Shown here one piece after another: positions 1 to 5,777 of a stretch of DNA of 20,801 nucleotides. A program made the translations under genes and the position numbers. A model generated the notes under the pieces. It was given only the letters and a program-made list of their open reading frames with translations. It had not been told where the DNA came from and made no database searches. How positions within the stretch are numbered: position 1 is the first letter of the stretch; the number at the start of each line of letters is the position of its first letter. The DNA lies in NCBI GenBank assembly GCA_041666685.1, contig JBAYGJ010000014.1, forward strand, positions 1-20,801, given 5' to 3'. This stretch comes from JBAYGJ01 sp041666685. GTDB taxonomy: Bacteria > Patescibacteriota > Patescibacteriia > UBA10025 > JAHIVO01.

Positions 1-813
1 AATTACGGCAGTCCAGGCAGTACTGACATTCCAATATTTTTCAATATTATCTTTAAAGGCTAAGGCGATATAGGTATAGAGAGCCAAGGTAATTATTAAT
101 GAAAACGAATAAATTAAACCTTTTCGAATAATAATTTTAATATCTAAAAAACGAAATTTTATCATTGCGTAAGATGTTGCTATTCCATAAATACTTGTAA
201 TAATGTAGGAAATTGAAAATAATGTTGGATTTGTACGGTTAAAAGCGTATATTATACTTAAAATTAAACCAGACAAAATAGTTATAAATAAACTCCAAGT
301 TATATATTGTAACTGAATTCGAACTATTCCTTCAGATTTAAATAATTTATAAAAAAGATTATAAAATGTAAAAATTAATAAATATAAACAAATAATTAAA
401 TAATAAATAATATACTTTGGGATTGAATAGACTAGCAATAAATCCTGATAATAAAAAATCTTTCCAAACCAAGATAAGAATATTGTAAATAGAATTGGTG
501 CAAATAACATTAACTCCGTTTTTAAATTAAGTTTAATATTTTCAAGAGGAAAATGGATTGAAAAAAGTAAAATGAAATATGCGATTAGAGCTGCAAAAGT
601 AAAATCCAGTTTTGATAAAAATAAATTTGCATTAATATTTTCTCTAAGCCCTGTTGTTTCCAAAGTACCTACAATTACCCAAATTGTTCCTGAAACCAAA
701 AAAAGAACATATCTTAAATACGCCTTATTTGATCGCCATTTTGCGATTACTATAGTCGTAATGATAATTAAAAACAATGATACGACTAAACTTAAAATAA
801 CTAATATGCTCAT
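1..813 (-). CDS. Partial multi-spanning sensor-like membrane protein (7TM histidine-kinase-type N-terminus)
   Basis: An open frame of 271 codons runs without a stop from an ATG at 813 to the left edge, so the C-terminus is missing. The translation is strongly hydrophobic, with about seven membrane segments (near residues 1-23, 31-50, 68-87, 100-116, 130-152, 171-190, 197-217). A short linker FRFLDIKIIIRKGLIYS (about 220-236) and an eighth helix follow. That linker resembles the one after the seventh helix in bacterial 7TM histidine kinases and related sensors (family knowledge). Whether a kinase, cyclase or other output domain follows cannot be seen. The gene is visibly AT-rich (TTA, ATT and AAT codons), unlike most of the window. 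No clear SD precedes the ATG. Confidence 0.7.
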   Translation of the reverse strand, partial: MSILVILSLVVSLFLIIITTIVIAKWRSNKAYLRYVLFLVSGTIWVIVGTLETTGLRENINANLFLSKLDFTFAALIAYFILLFSIHFPLENIKLNLKTELMLFAPILFTIFLSWFGKIFYYQDLLLVYSIPKYIIYYLIICLYLLIFTFYNLFYKLFKSEGIVRIQLQYITWSLFITILSGLILSIIYAFNRTNPTLFSISYIITSIYGIATSYAMIKFRFLDIKIIIRKGLIYSFSLIITLALYTYIALAFKDNIEKYWNVSTAWTAVI

Positions 814-830
814 ATACTTATATCTCTTTA

Positions 831-860
831 TGCGCCGTCGGAGGTTAGTGCGCCGTCGCG
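831..860 (-). repeat. Two copies of the CGACGGCGCA repeat, left of the accessory block
   Basis: The plus strand reads TGCGCCGTCG at 831-840 and TGCGCCGTCGCG at 849-860, 18 bp apart. Read on the minus strand both contain CGACGGCGCA. The same element occurs in opposite orientation at 5561-5588, with a partial copy at 5640-5650. I found no other copies in the window. Each copy is partly palindromic (TGCG...CGCA). Confidence 0.7.
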
Positions 861-868
861 CTAATTCA

Positions 869-897
869 AGCCTATTCCCCTCTACCCCAGATGTCAA
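869..897 (-). promoter_or_regulatory. Candidate promoter of the 7TM sensor gene
   Basis: On the minus strand a consensus -35 TTGACA (892-897) is followed after exactly 17 bp by TAGGCT (869-874), a weak -10. Predicted transcription starts near 862, leaving a leader of about 50 nt that contains two copies of a GC-rich repeat. Confidence 0.5.
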
Positions 898-932
898 CGG
901 CTTTTTGGTGTAAAAGGTGTGGATAACTAAAT

Positions 933-961
933 TTGCTATATAAAATCAATAGGAATATCAT
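933..961 (+). promoter_or_regulatory. Candidate promoter of the structured RNA
   Basis: TTGCTA (933-938) and TATCAT (956-961) are separated by 17 bp, giving a predicted start near 968, just upstream of the first hairpin of the candidate RNA. Confidence 0.5.
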
Positions 962-967
962 AACAGT

Positions 968-1234
968 CAGTAAAAATCGGGATTTTATCGCACATGGTAG
1001 TACCCAGGCCAGGCGATAAAATAAGCCCTGTTGGCACGTCTTTGCACCTTCTCACCAGCCCCCATGGAGGTTGCAGAACTAAGACTAACAGGGCTTTCCC
1101 CCGAATTAGCATGGATCATTCCAAATATCTGGCCGTGGAGCCAGTACTCGCAGATCGGTGGCCACACCACTGATCACCTCCCTCCTCCAATCCGTTACTT
1201 TAGATGCTCATGACGGATTTGGAGGATTTTTTTT
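968..1234 (+). ncRNA. Candidate structured noncoding RNA with intrinsic terminator
   Basis: No convincing protein gene lies here, but the plus strand holds a run of perfect or near-perfect stems. They are 982-991 with 1013-1022 (10 bp), directly abutting 1023-1032 with 1087-1096 (10 bp); 1129-1133 with 1140-1144; 1153-1161 with 1167-1175 (9 bp, one G-U); and a terminator stem 1183-1195 with 1213-1226 followed by eight T. Inside the second stem, TGCACCT (1043-1049) can pair with AGGTTGCA. The T-run fixes the strand, and a promoter-like element sits upstream. I do not see the conserved motifs of tmRNA, RNase P RNA, 6S RNA or SRP RNA. Because only a convergent gene follows, a trans-acting RNA is more likely than a riboswitch. 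Confidence 0.6.
1183..1234 (+). terminator. Intrinsic terminator of the structured RNA
   Basis: TCCTCCAATCCGT (1183-1195) pairs with ACGGATTTGGAGGA (1213-1226) with one bulged base. A run of eight T (1227-1234) follows on the plus strand. Confidence 0.85.
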
Positions 1235-1248
1235 GTGCAAAAATCGCC

Positions 1249-1278
1249 TTGACGCGCATCAGGGCATGTTGCTACTAT
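1249..1278 (+). promoter_or_regulatory. Strong extended -10 promoter directly upstream of a terminator
   Basis: TTGACG (1249-1254), an 18-bp spacer and an extended -10 TGCTACTAT (1270-1278) form one of the best promoter matches in the window. Transcription would start near 1285, at the foot of the next terminator hairpin. Confidence 0.55.
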
Positions 1279-1286
1279 ATAACCGT

Positions 1287-1323
1287 GAACGACCACCGAC
1301 CCACGTTGGTCGTTCGCTTTTTT
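1287..1323 (+). terminator. Intrinsic terminator, convergent with the 1322-2587 gene
   Basis: GAACGACCA (1287-1295) and TGGTCGTTC (1307-1315) form a perfect 9-bp stem with an 11-nt loop, followed by six T (1318-1323). The T-run overlaps the stop codon of the minus-strand gene. On the minus strand the hairpin is not followed by T, so it works for plus-strand transcripts. Confidence 0.85.
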
Positions 1324-2587
1324 ATTCTATTGGACCGACATATTGGTAATAGGCATCACCAATTTTTGACATACCAGCACCTTCAACATGATCTGTTGTC
1401 TGAGTATACACGTCTGTAGATTGTTTAGTGGTGAGATTAAAAACCTTTAACGAATATTGCTGGTCATCCCAGCTTTTTTTATGCCAAACCTGATAGACAA
1501 TTTCATTATTACTTAACCAGGTTTGTGGGTCACCATCAATTTTAATCTCATTACCTAACTTCTTACTTTGCAAATTATATATTAGGATTGTTTTATTCGA
1601 ACTGTTTGTTAAAATAATTTCTTGTTCATTGGGTGAAATACGATTGCTTAGATAAGATAAATTCGGATAGAGCCCGTCAGTTCCGATTGAAAATAGTGGC
1701 ACGGAAACATGACTCTGAAAGTTTAGTAAATCAAATCCCATAGGAATGGCAATATCACGTGCTTTTGAAATTATTGCCTGTTTTGATGTTGGTAATATAT
1801 CAAAATTAAATATGGCCGGGCTCGACTCAGACAACGTAAAGTCAAGGTTCTTTGATCCCGAAAAAGCCAATGGATCAATATTCCACGTGCCTATTGTTAT
1901 CGCATAATACCCATGGGGGTCGGAATAATCACCCCCACGTGCAGTCGGCCACACTTCAACATATAAAGTTGAATTATCGTTAGAAAATGAGAGCGGAACA
2001 ACTTGATTAAAATCTTTACGCGCATTTGGCACAAAATCAGCGGCTGAAAAAGTCTTTTGTGTGCCATCGCCCATAACTACAGCTAAGGTTTCAATGCTGG
2101 ATAACGGTCCGCCATCCGTTGTTGTTTTGATATCAAATGAACCATAGGCATATATTGTGCCACTAGGAGACATCACAAATTCTCTCACCGTTTCAGGAAA
2201 AGAATATGTTTTTTCAACCGTACCAGATGAGCTGATTTGTTTAATATTATTAACGTCCAACGATGCATCAAAAACGGCAAAGCTCCCATTTGCCAGTGCC
2301 TGGATAGTCGCATTCATTGGTGTTTGGTAGATCTGTTGTTTATTGGAACCATCAATTGCTGATTTAAATACAGTAGTTGTATATGCAGTTGCACCATTCT
2401 CTGTAGCTGCCGTAACTTTCCTGACAGCATAAACGATTTTTTGGGGGGCCGTAGAAGTGTTCGTATTTTTATTGGATGAACTAATAGAATTCTTAAATAC
2501 AAAACCGCCAACAACAATAATTATGACTGTCACTACTAAAACAATTACCGCGGTTATTTTTGAACTGTTGTTTGTTGGCTGATCCAT
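1322..2587 (-). CDS. Membrane-anchored extracytoplasmic protein, probable beta-propeller
   Basis: The 421-residue protein has a short charged or polar N-terminus, one membrane helix at about 12-31 and a Ser/Thr/Asn-rich linker (about 33-47). A long beta-rich extracytoplasmic part follows. Recurring stretches such as RISPNEQEIILTNSSNKTILIYNL and KSWDDQQYSLKVFNL, with alternating hydrophobic strands and turns, suggest a TolB- or WD40-like propeller. No catalytic motif is seen, and a ligand or surface-binding role is only inference. The gene is preceded by TATACT at about 27 nt and lacks an SD. It ends against the convergent terminator at 1287-1323. It is more AT-rich than the CHAP lipoprotein gene upstream. 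Confidence 0.75.
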   Translation of the reverse strand: MDQPTNNSSKITAVIVLVVTVIIIVVGGFVFKNSISSSNKNTNTSTAPQKIVYAVRKVTAATENGATAYTTTVFKSAIDGSNKQQIYQTPMNATIQALANGSFAVFDASLDVNNIKQISSSGTVEKTYSFPETVREFVMSPSGTIYAYGSFDIKTTTDGGPLSSIETLAVVMGDGTQKTFSAADFVPNARKDFNQVVPLSFSNDNSTLYVEVWPTARGGDYSDPHGYYAITIGTWNIDPLAFSGSKNLDFTLSESSPAIFNFDILPTSKQAIISKARDIAIPMGFDLLNFQSHVSVPLFSIGTDGLYPNLSYLSNRISPNEQEIILTNSSNKTILIYNLQSKKLGNEIKIDGDPQTWLSNNEIVYQVWHKKSWDDQQYSLKVFNLTTKQSTDVYTQTTDHVEGAGMSKIGDAYYQYVGPIE

Positions 2588-2613
2588 AGAAAGATTATTT
2601 GGTTAATAACTAT

Positions 2614-2641
2614 AGTATACTAGTAATATTTAATTAAGTAA
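2614..2641 (-). promoter_or_regulatory. Candidate promoter of the 1322-2587 gene
   Basis: The minus-strand -10 TATACT (2614-2619) sits in the palindrome TAGTATACTA. A weak -35 TTACTT (2636-2641) lies 16 bp upstream. The start codon is about 27 nt downstream of the -10. Confidence 0.4.
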
Positions 2642-2642
2642 G

Positions 2643-2666
2643 GGGGAGAAGATTGCTCCTCTCCCC
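2643..2666 (-). terminator. Hairpin after the CHAP lipoprotein gene
   Basis: GGGGAGA (2643-2649) and TCTCCCC (2660-2666) form a perfect 7-bp stem about 30 nt beyond the stop codon at 2695. The downstream minus-strand tract (CTTACTTAATTAAATATT) is only moderately T-rich, so termination is plausible but not certain. Confidence 0.45.
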
Positions 2667-2694
2667 TGTTGTGGGTTGTGAGTAAAAACTGAGA

Positions 2695-3480
2695 TTAATA
2701 GAACCTCAACATGCGTGTCGGACGATAGGCACCGTACCCAGACAGCTGGCTCCACGAAAACGGATGCCGGCTGATCAAGAATTTGCCATTGCCGCCGACG
2801 TAATTGGCGTCAACAACGTCGAGTCCCCAGCCCAAATTGGCAATCACGATGGCCGTATGAGGACTGGACCCGCCGCGCTGGATAACCCAGCCGGGTTTGG
2901 CGCTGTATACGCTTGCAGTGGCATAATCATAGCCGTACGGGAGAACCAGATGTTTTCCGCCACCGATACCGTAGGACGAACGGAACAGCACCAGGTTCGC
3001 GAAAAACTTACACCACCCACCGCGGCCAACTGTAGCGTTCGCCGGTACCGTGCCGGCCAGCGTTGTCGTGCCAACCGTACCGACAGTATTTCCGCTGTAG
3101 GCTTTGACCTGTTCGAAAGCCCACTGGTCAGAAGCGACATAATCCCAGCCGCCCATCGCCAACCCGTTATAAGAAACGGGAGACGATCCGTTACGCCAAG
3201 GGTACAGCGCATAGCATTCTTCGCTGACAATGTAGTTCGACCAATCGCCGGAATAGGTGCTAACAGAATTCCAGTCGATTGACGCTGCGACAATAGGCAT
3301 CTCCGGCCGGGTAGTCACGGAGTCGCCGAGGTTCGGTTCGTCAGGGTAGATCGCCTGATCATCAGGTACTGAATTGGTTACCGCATCCTTGTCAGAGCAG
3401 CCCAGTTGCATGGCAGGCATAACCCCGACAATGACGCAGAGCAGCACATTGAGCATGGTGCTCCAGATTGACTTCTTCAT
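2695..3480 (-). CDS. Lipoprotein with a CHAP-like cysteine amidase/peptidase domain
   Basis: The 261-residue product has a type II signal peptide with lipobox MQLGC (lipidated Cys28) and a polar linker to about 65. A CHAP-like region follows from about 150: WCKFF (Cys157, likely nucleophile), AKPGWVIQRG (194-203), PHTAIVI (His208) and VVDANYVGGNGKF (Asp224, Asn226). CHAP domains cleave amide bonds, commonly in peptidoglycan cross-links or stem peptides (family knowledge). A cell-surface peptidoglycan or peptide hydrolase is therefore likely. The ATG is preceded by AGGAG at good spacing. The start overlaps by ATGA the stop of a possible 48-codon frame (3477-3623). The gene is GC-rich with balanced codons, unlike the AT-rich gene downstream. 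Confidence 0.75.
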   Translation of the reverse strand: MKKSIWSTMLNVLLCVIVGVMPAMQLGCSDKDAVTNSVPDDQAIYPDEPNLGDSVTTRPEMPIVAASIDWNSVSTYSGDWSNYIVSEECYALYPWRNGSSPVSYNGLAMGGWDYVASDQWAFEQVKAYSGNTVGTVGTTTLAGTVPANATVGRGGWCKFFANLVLFRSSYGIGGGKHLVLPYGYDYATASVYSAKPGWVIQRGGSSPHTAIVIANLGWGLDVVDANYVGGNGKFLISRHPFSWSQLSGYGAYRPTRMLRFY

Positions 3481-3623
3481 CGTAAACTCCTGTCTATTTC
3501 AACAAGGTTTGATTGTTTCAATTTCTGATTGTTCTGATTCGCAAGTTGTAAAAGGGCTGACGCCGTATTGGGAAACCCACGAAAATCCCACCACAGCGTT
3601 TTGTTTTCTTTTCCGATACGCAC
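3477..3623 (-). CDS. Possible small ORF overlapping the CHAP gene start by ATGA
   Basis: From GTG at 3623 an open frame of 48 codons ends with TGA inside the ATGA of the CHAP lipoprotein start. A strong SD-like AAAGGAGG precedes it, but the only codon at ideal spacing is an in-frame ATC, and the GTG overlaps the SD itself. The translation (LWWDFRGF near the start, then Gln/Asn-rich) shows no signal peptide or known motif. It could be a coupled leader peptide, a gene that lost its ATG, or chance. The SD-like element also sits in the loop of a small hairpin GCACC/GGTGC. Confidence 0.22.
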   Translation of the reverse strand: MRIGKENKTLWWDFRGFPNTASALLQLANQNNQKLKQSNLVEIDRSLR

Positions 3624-3668
3624 CTCCTTTCGGTGCAATGAACGATGTTAGGTGTACGCATTCCAGAC

Positions 3669-4025
3669 TCATGCTTTTGTCTTCTGCAGACGCTTTTGGT
3701 GCTCCTTGACCATCTGGTCCCATTCGCATTTCGTCAGGATATGCCTGGCAAAATTCCATACCGGCATTTTGTGATTCTGCCAGAATTTTATGGAATCCTG
3801 CTGCCATTGCGTGTTTCCTATGTAGTTGGCGTCGATGAACTGCATTTCCCTCGCCCCATCCCAGCCAAGAACATATTGCCGGTATGTGGCGCAATGAGGA
3901 TCTAAACGAATGACATCGCCCGGTTTGGCCATGGCTTCAACCGGCTTTTTGTTTTGATTGGTAACAATACCCATCAGCATGACGATAATTGCCACCAGAC
4001 TGAGCACCAAGATACTCTTTCTCAT
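3669..4025 (-). CDS. Small secreted or anchored protein resembling the C-terminal half of a CHAP domain
   Basis: The 118-residue protein starts with a signal or anchor helix (about 3-22). It then shows AKPGDVIRLDPHCA (33-46) and QFIDANYIGN (62-71). These match the AKPG, PH and VDANYVGG motifs of the CHAP lipoprotein encoded just downstream, in the same order. His44 and Asp65/Asn67 correspond to the His and acidic/amide positions. The N-terminal half carrying the nucleophilic Cys has no counterpart, so it is probably not a self-sufficient hydrolase. It could be a partner, an inhibitor or immunity protein, or a decayed duplicate. The SD AAGGAG lies at ideal distance from the ATG. The downstream neighbour is the CHAP gene, about 190 bp away. 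Confidence 0.6.
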   Translation of the reverse strand: MRKSILVLSLVAIIVMLMGIVTNQNKKPVEAMAKPGDVIRLDPHCATYRQYVLGWDGAREMQFIDANYIGNTQWQQDSIKFWQNHKMPVWNFARHILTKCEWDQMVKEHQKRLQKTKA

Positions 4026-4059
4026 GACTTACTCCTTTTTGAAAGAACGGTTTTTTTGG

Positions 4060-4296
4060 TTAATAAGTTATTGAACTGCTTATTAATCCGATTATCAATG
4101 ACGGCCAGAGTAATACGGTTACCGCGGTCCTGACAATGACCGAAACGATAGAACTGATTGTGGACATCCCTGCTGTGGACTGCAGTTCGGAGGCACTCAA
4201 AGCTTGGCTGTCTGTAAAAATGACCGAGGCGAGGATTCCACAGACGATATAGATGAGGAATCCGTACAAAATGATATTTTGCGTTTTTTTGGTCAT
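4060..4296 (-). CDS. Small hypothetical membrane protein with two predicted helices
   Basis: The 78-residue frame has hydrophobic segments at about 7-27 and 48-74, separated by a Ser/Thr-rich loop. No known family is recognised. It lies between the 124-residue and 118-residue genes on the same strand, with 13 bp to the former. No SD is visible before the ATG. Codon and base use are compatible with a real gene, but the small size and lack of homology keep confidence moderate. Confidence 0.5.
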   Translation of the reverse strand: MTKKTQNIILYGFLIYIVCGILASVIFTDSQALSASELQSTAGMSTISSIVSVIVRTAVTVLLWPSLIIGLISSSITY

Positions 4297-4309
4297 ACTT
4301 ATTAAATCA

Positions 4310-4684
4310 CTAATTTACGCGAATGGTCCTCTGCGCGCCACAAAATGAAATAACAATATCTTCCTTCTTCGGAATAATTACCCCGTTCTCCAACCCCGGT
4401 GCCAATTTGAATGTTTCTTGAATGGTACTTGATTGTAATGAAACAGCACACTCACCTTGGCTAGTATTCTTAAATGTAGCCGATATGTCAGTCCATCTAC
4501 TGACGCCTTTTTCAAAAATAGTATCGGGCCGTGATGTTACCGATAAGGATTGATCGGAATAATTAACATACACATAACCATATTCATCTACAAACAAACT
4601 TGGCATCCAAAATATTGCCAGACCGGCGATCATAAGGAGACCTAGGGTAATGATGCCGACAAATAAATTTTTGTTTATATTCAT
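4310..4684 (-). CDS. Hypothetical membrane-anchored extracytoplasmic protein
   Basis: The 124-residue protein has an N-terminal membrane helix at about 7-28. A beta-rich domain follows (DEYGYVYVNYSDQSLSV, WTDISATFKNTSQGECAVSL) with Cys at about residues 79 and 115 that could form a disulfide outside the membrane. No family is recognised. The gene is more AT-rich than the flanking lipoprotein genes and lacks an SD. A strong hairpin (4716-4750) lies between it and the upstream lipoprotein gene, so it may have its own promoter in the AT-rich stretch before the ATG. Confidence 0.55.
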   Translation of the reverse strand: MNINKNLFVGIITLGLLMIAGLAIFWMPSLFVDEYGYVYVNYSDQSLSVTSRPDTIFEKGVSRWTDISATFKNTSQGECAVSLQSSTIQETFKLAPGLENGVIIPKKEDIVISFCGAQRTIRVN

Positions 4685-4715
4685 ATATACTATTTATCAA
4701 TTATTGAATAAATGT

Positions 4716-4750
4716 GGATGAGGTGAGTAGTTGTGTACATCACCTCATCC
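4716..4750 (-). terminator. Strong hairpin after the cysteine-rich lipoprotein gene
   Basis: GGATGAGGTGA (4716-4726) and TCACCTCATCC (4740-4750) form a perfect 11-bp stem with a 13-nt loop. It begins a few bases past the stop at 4757. On the minus strand a moderately T-rich tract (ACATTTATTC) follows. It is a likely terminator or mRNA-end stabiliser. Confidence 0.6.
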
Positions 4751-4756
4751 GAGACA

Positions 4757-5314
4757 TTACTTTGCACAGATCCATGTCCACAATAGCGCACATACTGGAT
4801 TGCATCCGCAAATCCAGCAAATGTCCCGTTTCTGGACAAGAATTCCGTTTGGGCCGTAAGGCTGTGCATAAATCGGGATCCAAGACATGTATGCATTATA
4901 ACTGGACGGACGGTACGAAAACCAATACACGAAATGAAATGTACCGACAATACTCAGCCCATAGGGATGATAGCAATCTCCAGCTGCCGTCAGTTCGGCG
5001 ACCCTTTTCGCATGACCCCAGTGGAGCCCTGAAGAATCAATATAATATTCCTCCGGGGAATACGAACTACCCAATTCTTCAAGTACCTGTGGTATGAGCA
5101 TGCCAAAAGGAATATCGGTCCTTGACTCCAGAGACTTCTCGATTTCCCCGATAGAAATACCGGCGGGCAATTCCTGAGGGAAATCAATGCACTCTGGGAG
5201 TGTTTCATCGATTTGATTTTTTGGTGCCGTGATCTGATCATTCTGCGTCGAACAGCCGAATACCAACAACATAGCGATCACCACGAACAGTAAATGCAAC
5301 AATTTCTTAAGCAT
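4757..5314 (-). CDS. Hypothetical lipoprotein with a cysteine-rich C-terminal tail
   Basis: The 185-residue product has a type II signal peptide with lipobox VFGC (lipidated Cys21). A Pro/Glu-rich middle region and an aromatic-rich segment (about 115-150) follow. The last 20 residues contain five cysteines (166, 169, 171, 175, 183) among hydrophobic residues, and Cys42 and Cys114 lie further in. No known domain is recognised. The pattern suggests disulfides or metal binding outside the membrane, which is inference. The SD AAAGGAGG is nearly perfect and supports the ATG at 5314. A -10 element about 200 nt upstream implies a long leader. It is the first gene of the lipoprotein block and is followed by its own hairpin. 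Confidence 0.65.
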   Translation of the reverse strand: MLKKLLHLLFVVIAMLLVFGCSTQNDQITAPKNQIDETLPECIDFPQELPAGISIGEIEKSLESRTDIPFGMLIPQVLEELGSSYSPEEYYIDSSGLHWGHAKRVAELTAAGDCYHPYGLSIVGTFHFVYWFSYRPSSYNAYMSWIPIYAQPYGPNGILVQKRDICWICGCNPVCALLWTWICAK

Positions 5315-5515
5315 TTCAAGTGTCCTCCTTTGGACATTTGAGGTTGTTTTAATTTACAAACAGTTTCATCCGGATAGGCCAATGTGCTTCGGATACGAAA
5401 TGCCTCATTAAGGAGCGACCCACGGAAATAGGCTCCTTAACTAAGGTGTTAGCCATAGGCAGTATGTCTCCTACCAATGTTTCAAGGTTCAATGTTTATG
5501 TTGAAGTGGTGATTT
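5315..5515 (-). promoter_or_regulatory. Long structured 5' leader of the cysteine-rich lipoprotein gene
   Basis: From the TATAAT at 5522-5527 (minus strand) to the ATG is about 200 nt without a gene. It contains a perfect 9-bp inverted repeat, TTAAGGAGC (5408-5416) with GCTCCTTAA (5432-5440). The right arm can alternatively fold as the small palindrome CCTTA-AC-TAAGG (5436-5447). Mutually exclusive folds near an otherwise very strong SD are compatible with post-transcriptional control. No known riboswitch motif is recognised. Confidence 0.4.
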
Positions 5516-5521
5516 TTTCCC

Positions 5522-5527
5522 ATTATA
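5522..5527 (-). promoter_or_regulatory. Consensus -10 element of the lipoprotein leader
   Basis: The minus strand reads TATAAT here, in the context ACTATAAATATAATGGG. No good -35 lies at 17 bp, which may indicate activation by a protein. Two copies of the CGACGGCGCA repeat lie 34-66 bp upstream. Confidence 0.4.
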
Positions 5528-5560
5528 TTTATAGTTATTTCTGACTTATCCACCGGGTTG

Positions 5561-5650
5561 TACGACGGCGCAGGGGTGCGACGGCGCAGAGATTTCAGTC
5601 AATCACTGACAACTGATTTTTTACTTTCTTAATGTTAAGTGCGACGGCGT
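5561..5650 (+). repeat. Three copies of the CGACGGCGCA repeat, right of the accessory block
   Basis: TACGACGGCGCA (5561-5572) and TGCGACGGCGCA (5577-5588) lie 16 bp apart, and a partial copy TGCGACGGCGT lies at 5640-5650. They match the pair at 831-860 in inverted orientation, so the copies bracket the accessory block. They could be regulator binding sites or traces of a past insertion or rearrangement. Confidence 0.7.
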
Positions 5651-5738
5651 TTATCTGCAATATTCTCTTCGTTTCTAAAGTAATTTTACCATTTTTTTGT
5701 CATTCAATAAATATCCATCCATATAAAATATGGATAAC

Positions 5739-5762
5739 AAAAAAACCGTGTCGGAACGGCTC
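5739..5762 (-). terminator. Short intrinsic terminator after the 5778-6257 gene
   Basis: On the minus strand CCGT, a 6-nt loop and ACGG are followed by seven T, starting about 18 nt after the stop codon. The stem is short but the T-run is good. Confidence 0.55.
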
Positions 5763-5777
5763 AATAATTATGGTTAT

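Noticed and set aside
572..913. Plus-strand reading frame of 113 codons
   Set aside because: It lies almost entirely antisense to the continuous 7TM membrane-protein frame, whose translation is far more protein-like. It has no promoter or SD.
968..1234. tmRNA, RNase P RNA, 6S RNA or SRP RNA
   Set aside because: I looked for the tag frame and TΨC-like arm, RNase P conserved blocks, a 6S-like closed rod with bubble, and the SRP tetraloop region, and saw none. The RNA is therefore left unassigned.
985..1419. Several short overlapping frames on both strands
   Set aside because: They overlap one another and run through the hairpins and terminators of the candidate RNA. None has an SD or a sensible composition.
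2764..3293. Long frames overlapping the CHAP lipoprotein gene in other phases
   Set aside because: They are shadows of a GC-rich gene. Only the frame with signal peptide, lipobox and CHAP motifs has an SD.
3499..3894. Minus-strand frame of 131 codons
   Set aside because: It starts inside the half-CHAP gene and is an out-of-phase shadow for most of its length, with no SD at its ATG.
4690..5241. Alternative frames over the cysteine-rich lipoprotein gene
   Set aside because: The frame with a lipobox and AAAGGAGG at the ATG is clearly the real one. The others lack start signals.
5594..5623. Possible plus-strand terminator (TCAGT/ACTGA with six T)
   Set aside because: The stem is only 5 bp with a long loop, and no plus-strand gene or RNA precedes it, so I did not list it.
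831..5650. Transposon or integron bounded by the inverted 10-mers
   Set aside because: No transposase, integrase or clear target duplication is visible, so the repeats are reported only as repeats.
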